Source: Verrucomicrobiota bacterium (GTDB lineage Bacteria > Verrucomicrobiota > Verrucomicrobiia > Chthoniobacterales > UBA10450). Taken from it: 9,230 bases of DNA. The notes under the pieces were generated by a model. That model saw only the letters and a program-made list of their open reading frames with translations. It did not search any database and was not told the DNA's origin. A program made the position numbers and the translations under genes. Numbering within the stretch: the stretch's first letter is position 1; the number at the start of each line of letters is the position of its first letter. Shown here piece by piece: positions 1-6,556 of this stretch. Where the stretch lies: positions 1 to 9,230 of the forward strand of contig QHNF01000051.1 in NCBI GenBank assembly GCA_003218345.1, in the 5' to 3' direction.

Positions 1-180
1 AAAACAGCCCAACAGCCGTATTGTATGTGCCGCTGGTGAGGTTTAACAGGGCGCTCTCTCCCTCCGCTGTGTTGCCTCCGGGATAGCCTCCATCCAGCGG
101 CGGACTGACTGCCTGCGCTCGTGGCAAAAGCCCGATGCAGACAATCCCAATCAGAATGTGAATCAGATTTTAGGTTTCAT
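1..180 (-). CDS. Secreted NTAEG/NTAVG repeat protein, N-terminal fragment with apparent frameshift
   Basis: The gene runs off the left edge; about 60 codons are visible. An ATG at 180-178 starts MKPKI and then meets a stop. The next frame reads NLIHILIGIVCIGLLPRAQA and continues with DGGYPGGNTAEG and NTAVGLF to the edge. Adding one A to the four-A run (minus strand, opposite 168-171) would join them into MKPKNLIHILIGIVCIGLL, a classic signal peptide with an AQA cleavage site. The long frame has no ATG, GTG or TTG of its own before the signal peptide, which supports a lost base. From family memory, proteins with this start are secreted and carry head-type repeats, some ending in a peptidase S74-like chaperone domain; that part is outside the window. 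The function is unknown, perhaps a surface fibre. The frameshift may be a sequencing error or a real lesion. An A-rich leader precedes the ATG, with no clear Shine-Dalgarno. Confidence 0.66.
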
Positions 181-331
181 GTTTATTTTTTCTTTTTTTG
201 GTTGCCCCCGGCCGTTGAATCCTGGCAGTGCACGTCTGAGAAGGGGAACAAAGTTTCGGGAGATAAGCTTTCTGCCCTTATCCCCAATTCAGATTCCTTG
301 TGATCACCAGTGACGTGGAGTTCTGAACAAA

Positions 332-350
332 TCTTGCCGGCCTGGCAAGA
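332..350. repeat. Short perfect hairpin
   Basis: TCTTGCC at 332-338 pairs with GGCAAGA at 344-350 around a 5-base spacer. The stem is perfect but only 7 bp. No T run follows on either strand, so a terminator role is not supported. It is 170 bases past the desulfurase stop. Confidence 0.35.
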
Positions 351-378
351 ACAATTGCCGCCCAAAATCCAATGCACA

Positions 379-412
379 TGGCGCAGTGATCGGCGGTCAC
401 TTACCTGCGCCA
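379..412. repeat. Two-tier hairpin in the gene-free stretch
   Basis: TGGCGCA at 379-385 pairs with TGCGCCA at 406-412. Inside it GTGA (386-389) pairs with TCAC (397-400) around the loop TCGGCGG, leaving a one-sided 5-base bulge at 401-405. It could be a structured 3' UTR element of the minus-strand desulfurase transcript or a degenerate dispersed palindrome. No T tract is attached. Confidence 0.35.
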
Positions 413-521
413 GGAGAGGCAAGACGAGAACTCTACCTCTTCAGCTTTTCGCGTCCTTTCCCATGGTTCGTGGGCAGTCAGACATGTTGCAGTAGAGCGG
501 CGCTCGCGAAAGACGAACGGT

Positions 522-1718
522 TCACAAAGCCGTGGCTACAGGCGAAATGGCGTTCCCGCCAACCGGCGCGGCGATTTGCCGCAGCTTCTCGATTACCCTT
601 GGAACGACTTCGATGGCCCGATCGATTTGCGCTTCAGTGTTGAACCGGCCAAAAGAAAACCGCAGACTGCGCCGCGCGCCATCCCCGGATGGATTCATTG
701 CCCGCAGCACGTGCGAAGCCTCCTGCGAACCGGTCCGGCAGGCAGAGCCAGCCGAACAACAGATACGATGTCGATCCAATAAAAGAAGGGCTGCCGGCGA
801 CTCGATGCCTTCAAATGAAACACTCGACGTATTCGGAATTCGTGGCGCGCCGGCTCCGTTCAGCGATGCTCCACTTACCGTCTCCAGTACCGATTTTTCA
901 AAGCGATCGCGGATCGAGCGGATGCCGCATTTGCCTTCCGCGAGATATTTGGCGGCGAACTCGGCAGCTTTTCCGAGACCAACAATTGATGCCACGTTTT
1001 CTGTTCCGCCGCGACGCCCGTTTTCCTGACCTCCGCCGGCAATCAACGGACTAAAGCGGGTTCGCCGGTTGACATAAAGCGCGCCCACCCCTTTTGGTCC
1101 ATGAAATTTGTGCGCGGAAAGGGAAAGAAAATTGATCGGAGTATCGCGCAGGCGCATCGGGATTTTCCCAGTCGCTTGCACGGCATCGGTGTGAAAGAGC
1201 ACACCTTTCTGGCGACATATTTCAGCAATTTTTTCGACTGGAAGTAAGACCCCGGTTTCGTTATTCGCCCACATGATCGAAACGAGTGCCGTGTCCGGGC
1301 GAATCGCGGCCTCCAATTCGCCGAGATCGAGATTGCCATGTTGATCCACTCCGAGAAATGTCACGTCGCATCCTCGCTTTGCGAGATCCTGGCAGGGGCC
1401 CAGCACTGCGCTGTGTTCGACGGCGCTTGTGACCACATGCTTGCCACGCGGCTCAAACTGCAGCGCCGAATTGATTACCGCATTGTTCGATTCTGTTCCG
1501 CCGCTGGTGAAAACAATTTCCGCCGGCTCACACCCGAGCAACGCCGCCAGCCGTTCGCGGGCAAGATCGACAGCTTTTCTGGCCTTGGCCGCAAAGCCGT
1601 ACCCACTCGAAGGATTACCGTAATACGTGGTCAAGAACGGCAGCATCTCCTCGAGCACAGCGGGATCGAGCTGCGTGGTAGCATTGTTATCAAGGTAAAT
1701 GATTTCGTCTTCGGCCAT
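522..1718 (-). CDS. Cysteine desulfurase, NifS/IscS type
   Basis: A PLP enzyme of 398 residues that removes sulfur from L-cysteine as an enzyme persulfide, giving alanine; the sulfur feeds Fe-S clusters, thiolated tRNA and other thio-cofactors. The family landmarks appear in order: YLDNNATT near residues 8-15, SGGTESNN (72-79), the PLP-stacking His102 in EHSA, NNETG (152-156), DAVQATGKIP with Asp178, the PLP lysine Lys204 in SAHKFHGPKG, GGGQENGRRGGTEN (228-241), and the mobile-loop cysteine Cys327 in AGSACRTGSQEASHVLR. The long GSAC loop is the group I (NifS/IscS) form rather than the SufS form. The frame extends 15 codons upstream, but the family starts just before the YLDNNAT block, so I chose MAEDEI at 1718. 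No scaffold (IscU/NifU), regulator (IscR) or MnmA gene is adjacent, so the exact role (iscS or nifS) cannot be fixed. It is divergent from hisC across 208 bases. Confidence 0.95.
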   Translation of the reverse strand: MAEDEIIYLDNNATTQLDPAVLEEMLPFLTTYYGNPSSGYGFAAKARKAVDLARERLAALLGCEPAEIVFTSGGTESNNAVINSALQFEPRGKHVVTSAVEHSAVLGPCQDLAKRGCDVTFLGVDQHGNLDLGELEAAIRPDTALVSIMWANNETGVLLPVEKIAEICRQKGVLFHTDAVQATGKIPMRLRDTPINFLSLSAHKFHGPKGVGALYVNRRTRFSPLIAGGGQENGRRGGTENVASIVGLGKAAEFAAKYLAEGKCGIRSIRDRFEKSVLETVSGASLNGAGAPRIPNTSSVSFEGIESPAALLLLDRHRICCSAGSACRTGSQEASHVLRAMNPSGDGARRSLRFSFGRFNTEAQIDRAIEVVPRVIEKLRQIAAPVGGNAISPVATAL

Positions 1719-1720
1719 CA

Positions 1721-1726
1721 CCCTCC
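1721..1726 (-). promoter_or_regulatory. Likely ribosome binding site of the cysteine desulfurase gene
   Basis: The minus strand reads GGAGGG and then TG immediately before the ATG at 1718. The match to a Shine-Dalgarno core is good, but spacing is only 2-3 bases, shorter than usual. It supports the ATG at 1718 over the in-frame ATG at 1763, though the family N-terminus is the stronger argument. Confidence 0.42.
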
Positions 1727-1926
1727 ATTGTAGAGACAGCTGGGCGCGCTGCAATCCTTGCATTCGCCGATCTCATTAACACGTGGCTTGAGCAAGGCGC
1801 AGGCGAAACCCGCTGTGCTCAATCTTGCGCGCTCCCGAGACACTTGGCTCAAGACCCGGTGTTGTTGAGAAGGTAAAAATCCGATCCCGTCGTCGCCAGG
1901 AATGAGATGTGTTATAGGTTGCGTGC

Positions 1927-3030
1927 ATGACTTCGATCTGGGAACTGGCGAATGCCCGATTGCGCCATCTTGCTGTTTACGAACCGGGGAAACCGATCGA
2001 GGAAACGGCACGCGAACTCGGCGTGGAGTCAGGGGCGATCGTTAAACTGGCTTCCAATGAAAATCCGCTCGGCCCATCTCCGAAAGCAATTCAGGCGATG
2101 CGCGCCGCATCGGAACACGCGCATCTGTATCCGGATGGCGGAGGATTTTATTTGCGGAAAGCAATCGCCGGCAAACTCGGTCTGGCTTTGGAAAATATCA
2201 TTTTAGGTAATGGTTCGAACGAAGTGATCGAATTCCTCGGCCACGCGTTCCTCGATCTCGACGATGATGTTGTCACGTCCCAGTACGCTTTTATTGTTTA
2301 CAGGTTAATCGCGATCTCTTTTGGCGCGCGCACAATTGAAACGCCGAGCCCGAGTTTTGAACAGGATCTGGAGGCGATGCTGGATGCCATCACGCCGAAA
2401 ACCCGGCTCGTTTTCATCGCCAACCCCAACAATCCAACGGGCATGTTGATTTCGCAGCGCGAGATCGACAGCTTCATGTCGCGCGCCCCGGAAAACGTCA
2501 TCGTTGTCTTTGATGAGGCCTATTTTGAGTTCCTGGATAATCCTCCAGACACGGTCCAGTTCGTTCGCGATCGCAGGAACGTTGTTGTTCTACGGACGTT
2601 TTCGAAAATTCATGGGCTTGCCGGCCTGCGGGTGGGTTACGGTTTCGCCCGGCCTGATTTGATCGAAGTGCTTCAGAAAACGAAGCAACCATTTAATGTG
2701 AACAACGTCGCTCACGCTGCCGCCCTGGCAGCTCTGGACGATGAAGATCATCAGCGCGAAACGAAACGAGTCGTCGATGCCGGCCGCGCATATCTTTACG
2801 AACAGCTTGCCGACATGAAGATCCAGTTTGTGCCGGGCGTAGCGAATTTCGTGATGGTAAATGTCGGTGACGGAGCAGTTGTCTTCGAGAAACTGCTAAG
2901 GCGAAAGGTCATTGTGCGCCCGCTGAAAGGGTACGGGTTGCGGGAATGGATCCGCATTTCGGTGGGCACGATGGAACAAAATCTACAATGCGTTGCAGCG
3001 CTGAAAGAAGTGCGAAGGACCGGAGGTTAG
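1927..3030 (+). CDS. hisC: Histidinol-phosphate aminotransferase
   Basis: A fold-type I PLP aminotransferase of 367 residues, the usual length. It converts imidazole-acetol phosphate and glutamate to histidinol phosphate and 2-oxoglutarate in histidine biosynthesis, in the cytoplasm. Visible landmarks: KLASNENPLGPSP (40-52), the LYPDGG turn (67-72), GNGSNEVIEF (94-103), ANPNNPTG (165-172), the PLP-contacting Asp196 and Tyr199 in FDEAYFEF, the Schiff-base lysine Lys227 in RTFSKIHGLAGLRVGYG, and the substrate-carboxylate arginine region WIRISVG near the C-terminus. The ATG at 1927 has only a weak AGG 8 bases upstream; no earlier start fits the family. No other his gene is nearby, so the gene is detached from any his operon. 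Some homologues also act on aromatic substrates, which cannot be excluded. It heads a run of plus-strand genes, but a 166-base palindrome-rich gap separates it from mnmE. Confidence 0.94.
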   Translation: MTSIWELANARLRHLAVYEPGKPIEETARELGVESGAIVKLASNENPLGPSPKAIQAMRAASEHAHLYPDGGGFYLRKAIAGKLGLALENIILGNGSNEVIEFLGHAFLDLDDDVVTSQYAFIVYRLIAISFGARTIETPSPSFEQDLEAMLDAITPKTRLVFIANPNNPTGMLISQREIDSFMSRAPENVIVVFDEAYFEFLDNPPDTVQFVRDRRNVVVLRTFSKIHGLAGLRVGYGFARPDLIEVLQKTKQPFNVNNVAHAAALAALDDEDHQRETKRVVDAGRAYLYEQLADMKIQFVPGVANFVMVNVGDGAVVFEKLLRRKVIVRPLKGYGLREWIRISVGTMEQNLQCVAALKEVRRTGG

Positions 3031-3129
3031 GCAGCTTGCCTGACTCGGCCGGCAGGCTGCCAGCCTGCCGATTCACCATGCAAGCTGCGTGCCGGCCGAG
3101 ACGGCCTGGCAGGCTATCATCCTGTCTCG
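3031..3129. repeat. Nested and interleaved palindromes between hisC and mnmE
   Basis: Starting directly after the hisC stop, this GC-rich stretch holds several perfect inverted repeats: GCAGCTTGC (3031-3039) with GCAAGCTGC (3080-3088); CTCGGCCGGCA (3044-3054) with TGCCGGCCGAG (3090-3100); GGCAGGCTG (3051-3059) with CAGCCTGCC (3061-3069), which have one base between them; and CGAGAC (3097-3102) with GTCTCG (3124-3129). The first two pairs are interleaved (A, B, A', B'), so they cannot all form one simple hairpin. The pattern looks like a dispersed repetitive element rather than a terminator, as no T run follows. As RNA it could still affect read-through from hisC into mnmE. Confidence 0.75.
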
Positions 3130-3196
3130 CTGGTGCGCCCGCAACGCCGCTCCTTGATGAAGCCCGCTCTGCCGGCAAAGAAGTTCCCGCTAAAAC

Positions 3197-4540
3197 ATGA
3201 CCGTTGCCGACACCATCGCCGCCATCTCTACTCCGCCTGGTGAAGGCGCAATCGCGCTGGTTCGTGTCTCCGGTGCAAATGCTATCCAGGTGGCAGACAA
3301 GATTTTCCGCGGCAAAGAACAGCCCACACAATTTGCATCGCACGTTCAACACTTCGGCGAGATTTTCGGCGCAGAAAATCAATTGATCGATCAAGTAGTG
3401 CTTTCGATTCATCGCGCGCCCGCGAGTTACACTGGCGAAGATCTGGTCGAGATCAGTTGCCACGGCGGAACGCTGGTTTCTGCGAAAGTTCTTCAAGCTT
3501 GCTTGCGCGTAGGCGCTCGAGCGGCGCGTCCTGGCGAATTCACCGAGCGCGCGTTTCTCAATGGAAAGATGGATCTGACACAAGCTGAAGCCGTGATCGA
3601 TCTGATTCGCGCCCGGACGGATCTGGCGCTCCGTTCCGCAACTGAACAACTCGAAGGTACGCTCGGCCAGCAAATCAGGGCAATTCGCGATGATCTGGTC
3701 GCGCTGCTCGCGCATATTAACGCGTCAATTGATTTCCCGGAGGAGGGCATCGCACCTGATGAAGGCGAAAAGTTGCAACTGAGAATCGATTCTGTTCGCA
3801 ACGAAATTGTCGCGCTGCTCGCTACCGCTGATCAGGGACGCATTTTGCGCGAAGGCGTGCGCGTGGTGATTTATGGAGCGACGAATGCGGGCAAATCGAG
3901 TCTGCTCAACCGACTGCTTGGCTATGATCGCGTGATCGTCAGCGACACGCACGGCACGACGCGCGATATCATCGAAGAGACAGTCAACCTGGGCGGTGTG
4001 CCCATCCGATTGCTCGACACTGCCGGCTTGCGCGCATCGGAAAGCGAGCTTGAGAACGAAGGAATTGCGCGCACGGAAAAATCGCTGCAACTCGCAGATT
4101 TGCGTCTTCACATCGCAGACCGCAACGCGCCTAGACCTCCGCATTTCGACGGGCGGACCAGCGACGCCAATGAAATTGTAATCTTAAACAAAAGCGATCT
4201 GCCCGAAGACAGCGACTGGAAAAATTTCCATTCGTTGCGGATTTCCTGCGTGACTGGAGAAGGTCTCCCGCAACTTCAAAAGGAGATTTTGGCGCACATC
4301 AGCCAGCAAAATCTGAGACCGGAAAGCGCGGTCGCGATCAATACTCGTCATCGCGATTGCCTGCGTCGCGCCTTGGAATCGTGCGATCAGGCGCGGACAG
4401 CGCTACGCCAGAAACTGTCGCCGGAATACGTTGCGGTCGATATTAACGAAGCTTTGCGCGCGGTCGGCGAAGTAATTGGCGTGGTCGATGTAGAACAGAT
4501 TCTCGACTCCGTCTTCAGCCAATTTTGCATCGGCAAATGA
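3197..4540 (+). CDS. mnmE: tRNA uridine-5-carboxymethylaminomethyl modification GTPase MnmE
   Basis: A 447-residue GTPase (also called TrmE or ThdF) that works with MnmG to place the (carboxymethyl)aminomethyl group on wobble uridine 34 of certain tRNAs. The N-terminal folate-binding domain opens with DTIAAISTPPGEGAIALVRV and includes SYTGEDLVEISCHGG (78-92) and RPGEFTERAFLNGKMDLTQAEA (111-132). The inserted G domain has P-loop GATNAGKS (227-234), GTTRD (253-257), DTAG (274-277), NKSD (331-334) and SCVTGEGL (350-357). The protein ends in the diagnostic FCIGK with Cys444. The P-loop has Thr229 where E. coli MnmE has Pro, and the segment between DTAG and NKSD is rather short; all catalytic elements are present. 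The ATG at 3197 matches the family start, though no strong Shine-Dalgarno precedes it. mnmG is not in the window. Confidence 0.97.
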   Translation: MTVADTIAAISTPPGEGAIALVRVSGANAIQVADKIFRGKEQPTQFASHVQHFGEIFGAENQLIDQVVLSIHRAPASYTGEDLVEISCHGGTLVSAKVLQACLRVGARAARPGEFTERAFLNGKMDLTQAEAVIDLIRARTDLALRSATEQLEGTLGQQIRAIRDDLVALLAHINASIDFPEEGIAPDEGEKLQLRIDSVRNEIVALLATADQGRILREGVRVVIYGATNAGKSSLLNRLLGYDRVIVSDTHGTTRDIIEETVNLGGVPIRLLDTAGLRASESELENEGIARTEKSLQLADLRLHIADRNAPRPPHFDGRTSDANEIVILNKSDLPEDSDWKNFHSLRISCVTGEGLPQLQKEILAHISQQNLRPESAVAINTRHRDCLRRALESCDQARTALRQKLSPEYVAVDINEALRAVGEVIGVVDVEQILDSVFSQFCIGK

Positions 4541-4614
4541 GACAGCACCACGCCTGTCGCAAGGTAGCACTAATACCGGAGTTTATTTCGGTGCGGATCG
4601 GACGGTGGCAACAA

Positions 4615-4632
4615 AAGCCGTTTCAACGGCTT
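4615..4632. repeat. Perfect hairpin in the mnmE-pyrD gap
   Basis: AAGCCGTT (4615-4622) pairs perfectly with AACGGCTT (4625-4632) around a 2-base centre. It sits 75 bases after the mnmE stop and 20 bases before the pyrD start. The following CGTTTATT is not a proper T tract, so I do not call it a terminator. It could be another dispersed palindrome or a structured 5' leader of pyrD. Confidence 0.5.
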
Positions 4633-4652
4633 CGTTTATTCTGTGAGCGGCA

Positions 4653-5663
4653 ATGAAGAATCGATATGAGCGAGTTGTTAGGCCGCTTCTCTTTTCACTT
4701 GACCCGGAGACGGCGCATCGCTTCACCATTGAGTTGCTTCGCGGCGTTTCGCATTTCGATCTCGCGCTGCGCGTGCTCAGATTGTTTCAGCCTCCGTCGG
4801 AACCGAAAACGGCGTTCGGCCTGAACTTTCCAAATCCAATCGGACTTGCGGCCGGGTTGGATAAGAACGGCGTTGCACTTCCGGCATGGGCAGCGATGGG
4901 CTTTGGTTTTATCGAGATCGGCACAGTGACCGCGAAAGCGCAGCCGGGAAATCCCAAGCCGCGCATTTTTCGGTTGCCCGCGCAACAGGCGCTGATCAAT
5001 CGTCTTGGTTTTAATAACGATGGGGCGGATGTGATCGCGGACCGATTGCGCAGGTTGCGTAGGAGCAGGCGATGGCCGGCAGTCCCAGTCGGGATCAACA
5101 TTGGAAAATCGAGGGTTACGCCGGTGGAAAAAGCGACAAGCGATTACCTCCATTCGTTTCGACTGCTTCGCGAGTGTGCAGATTACGTTACGCTGAATGT
5201 GAGCTCGCCTAACACTCCTGGTTTGCGCGAGTTGCAGGAACCAGCTGCACTATCGACGTTGCTGCACGCGATTTGCAGTGAGAACGGAACAACTGGCAAA
5301 CCAGTACTCGTGAAAATTTCCCCTGACCTGTCGCCTGCCGAACTGGAAGGGATTATCGCGGTCTGTGAACAGAACGGTGTCGCGGGAATTATCGCAACCA
5401 ATACAACTCTCGATCATTTCTCGATTCCGCCAGCACTTGACCAGGAAGGTGGTTTGAGCGGGGCGCCATTGCAGGAAAAATCGACCGCGCTGGTACGCAG
5501 CATCACTGCAAGATCGGCGATCCCAGTCATTGCTTCCGGTGGAATATTGGACGCGGAATCCGCTCGCAAAAAATTTGATGCAGGTGCGCAACTTGTTCAG
5601 GTTTACACTGGCTTCGTTTATCGCGGGCCCGGGTTGATTCGCCAAATCATGGAGAGATTGTAG
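4653..5663 (+). CDS. pyrD: Dihydroorotate dehydrogenase (quinone), class 2
   Basis: A 336-residue FMN enzyme, the same length as E. coli PyrD, that oxidises dihydroorotate to orotate and passes electrons to membrane quinone in pyrimidine synthesis. The N-terminal helical extension typical of class 2, which docks on the inner membrane, is visible in RPLLFSLDPETAHRFTIELL (10-29). Then come GLAAGLDKNG with Lys71, FIEIGTVTAKAQPGNPKPR (86-104), INRLGFNNDG (115-124), GINIGKS (147-153), LNVSSPNTPGLRELQ with the class 2 catalytic serine at Ser185, Lys221 in VKISPDL, ATNTT (248-252), GGLSGAPL (266-273), SGGI (295-298) and VYTGFVYRGPGLI (317-329). A catalytic serine rather than a cysteine excludes class 1. 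The ATG at 4653 has a weak GAGCGG just upstream. The gene shares its strand with hisC and mnmE but has its own 112-base leader. Confidence 0.97.
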   Translation: MKNRYERVVRPLLFSLDPETAHRFTIELLRGVSHFDLALRVLRLFQPPSEPKTAFGLNFPNPIGLAAGLDKNGVALPAWAAMGFGFIEIGTVTAKAQPGNPKPRIFRLPAQQALINRLGFNNDGADVIADRLRRLRRSRRWPAVPVGINIGKSRVTPVEKATSDYLHSFRLLRECADYVTLNVSSPNTPGLRELQEPAALSTLLHAICSENGTTGKPVLVKISPDLSPAELEGIIAVCEQNGVAGIIATNTTLDHFSIPPALDQEGGLSGAPLQEKSTALVRSITARSAIPVIASGGILDAESARKKFDAGAQLVQVYTGFVYRGPGLIRQIMERL

Positions 5664-5694
5664 CGCGAGCGTGTCCTCTGCTTTCGTTGTGGTT

Positions 5695-5717
5695 GGCAAC
5701 CGGAGCGGTTGCCCTAC
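5695..5717 (-). repeat. REP-like element: GTAGGG head plus 8-bp stem
   Basis: Read on the minus strand, this is GTAGGG followed by a palindrome: GGCAACCG (plus strand 5695-5702) and CGGTTGCC (5706-5713) form a perfect 8-bp stem with a 3-base loop. The outer flanks (AATT before the GTAG, AAC after the stem) are the same as at 8814-8836, while the stem sequence is different. It lies in the 73-base pyrD-methyltransferase gap. The anatomy fits the definition of REP elements, GTAG or GGAG plus an imperfect palindrome; no REP-associated transposase is in the window. Confidence 0.68.
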
Positions 5718-5736
5718 AATTCCTCGATTTTTTGAA

Positions 5737-6435
5737 ATGAAACTTTTCCGTAAAATCGGCAAATTTACCGAGCCGCTGAGTTACCGGCGCGGCTGGCGCA
5801 GAGCGCAACGCTCCATTTTTCGCCTGCCGCTTCGGCCGCTGCTGGCGAAGATCGATCAGGAACGCGCCCGCGAAATCCAGCGGCGGTATGCGAACTGCAC
5901 TGCTGGATACGCCAAGTATGCAAACATCGAGCCGTGGTTGCGATTGAATCGTGAACGCGTCCAGGATTTGAACCTCCATCGCTCGACGCCCAAACGCGTG
6001 CTCGATCTGGGTTGCGGCGGCGGCTTCTTCCTTTTCATCCTCAAAAACTTTGACCATTCCGTCCTGGGACTCGACGTCGAGCGCGTCGTTCTTTTTACCG
6101 AACTGCTCGAGCTCTTCGGCGTTCCACGCGTGGTTTGGAGGATTAGCGCATTCGAGCCACTCCCCGAACTTGATCAAAAATTCGATTGGATCACGGCATT
6201 CTCGGTCAATTTTAATCTTTATCATCCGGAGAAACGGCGCTGGGGCACGGCGGAATGGGATTTTTTCTTGCAGGATTTGCAGCGACACCTGGTCCCAGGC
6301 GGCAAGATCTTCTTTGGGCTCAATCCAAATTACGAGGGCGACTATTACACGCCCGAGCTGCGCGAGCTTTTCATAAGCCGAGGCGCAGATGTTGAGCGGG
6401 AGCGAATTTTTTTCCGGAAGGGCCCACGCTTCTAG
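5737..6435 (+). CDS. Class I SAM-dependent methyltransferase, substrate unknown
   Basis: A 232-residue protein with a Rossmann-type methyltransferase core. Motif I, the SAM glycine-rich loop, is VLDLGCGGGFF (88-98). The acidic residue expected to bind the ribose hydroxyls is Asp113 in LGLDVE. FDWITAFSV (149-157) is the motif IV strand, and LVPGGKIFFGLNP (185-197) is the post-core strand common in Methyltransf_11/23-like enzymes. A basic, arginine-rich N-terminal extension of about 80 residues precedes the core. I do not recognise the substrate; neighbours do not decide it. The same frame is open to a GTG at 5671, but that would translate through the REP-like palindrome at 5695-5717, so I chose the ATG at 5737. 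No clear Shine-Dalgarno is visible. The last codons and stop lie inside another palindrome (6421-6445), so the original C-terminus may have been altered by an inserted element. Confidence 0.82.
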   Translation: MKLFRKIGKFTEPLSYRRGWRRAQRSIFRLPLRPLLAKIDQERAREIQRRYANCTAGYAKYANIEPWLRLNRERVQDLNLHRSTPKRVLDLGCGGGFFLFILKNFDHSVLGLDVERVVLFTELLELFGVPRVVWRISAFEPLPELDQKFDWITAFSVNFNLYHPEKRRWGTAEWDFFLQDLQRHLVPGGKIFFGLNPNYEGDYYTPELRELFISRGADVERERIFFRKGPRF

Positions 6436-6445
6436 CGTGCGGACC
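6421..6445. repeat. Palindrome spanning the methyltransferase stop codon
   Basis: CACGCT (6425-6430) pairs with AGCGTG (6434-6439) around the loop TCT. The stem extends outwards as GGCC against GGACC with a single-base bulge on the right. The TAG stop (6433-6435) lies partly in the loop and partly in the right arm. The 3' end of the gene is therefore itself part of a palindromic element, directly beside the inverted GTAGGG pair that follows. Confidence 0.6.
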
Positions 6446-6449
6446 CGTG

Positions 6450-6498
6450 GTAGGGTTGGCGCGCTACGCCGACCGGATGCCGCAGCGCGGCGTCCCTA
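6450..6498. repeat. Head-out pair of GTAGGG palindromes (BIME-like)
   Basis: Two REP-like units face opposite ways. The left unit starts with GTAGGG (6450-6455) on the plus strand and has arms GGTTGGCG (6454-6461) and CGCCGACC (6467-6474), with one G-T mismatch. The right unit starts with GTAGGG on the minus strand (CCCTAC at 6493-6498, one base shared with the preceding GT) and has arms GCCGC (6479-6483) and GCGGC (6487-6491). The two are four bases apart. This mosaic of two inverted units resembles the BIME arrangement of enterobacterial REP elements. It lies between the convergent ends of the methyltransferase gene and the sensor gene. Confidence 0.66.
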
Positions 6499-6556
6499 CC
6501 CGCGGAAAAGCACCGCGCTGGCACGAATTAGTTCATGAGAAGGCAAAGCATGTCAG

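Larger units (their letters stand above)
181..521. other. Gene-free stretch of 341 bases
   Basis: It lies between the start of the secreted repeat protein and the end of the cysteine desulfurase gene, both on the minus strand. Short open frames on both strands lack recognisable domains, good start sites or plausible composition. I see two hairpins: TCTTGCC/GGCAAGA at 332-350, and TGGCGCA (379-385) with TGCGCCA (406-412) enclosing GTGA/TCAC. Neither is followed by a T run on either strand, so neither is a convincing intrinsic terminator. The T-rich tract at 182-199 is the A-rich leader of the minus-strand gene. The region probably holds the 3' end of the desulfurase transcript and the promoter of the repeat protein, but I cannot place a promoter. 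Confidence 0.5.

Noticed and set aside
182..199. T-rich tract as a plus-strand terminator
   Set aside because: No GC-rich stem precedes it on the plus strand; it is better explained as the A-rich leader before the minus-strand ATG at 180.
183..422. 79-codon minus-strand frame upstream of the repeat-protein gene
   Set aside because: There is no recognisable domain, and its end is the A-rich leader translated as a lysine run. Composition is unlike the neighbouring genes.
532..1029. 165-codon plus-strand frame
   Set aside because: It is antisense to the cysteine desulfurase, which has all family motifs in place.
1865..1917. hisC promoter from TTGAGA and TTATAG
   Set aside because: The two boxes are over 40 bases apart, far from the 16-18 expected, so no promoter is called.
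2909..3715. 268-codon open frame on the minus strand
   Set aside because: It is antisense to the ends of hisC and mnmE, both certain genes, and crosses the palindrome cluster. Its protein is cysteine- and arginine-rich with no recognisable motif.
5647..6288. 213-codon open frame on the minus strand
   Set aside because: It lies opposite the methyltransferase, whose SAM motifs are clear. The antisense product has no domain and would run through the REP-like unit.
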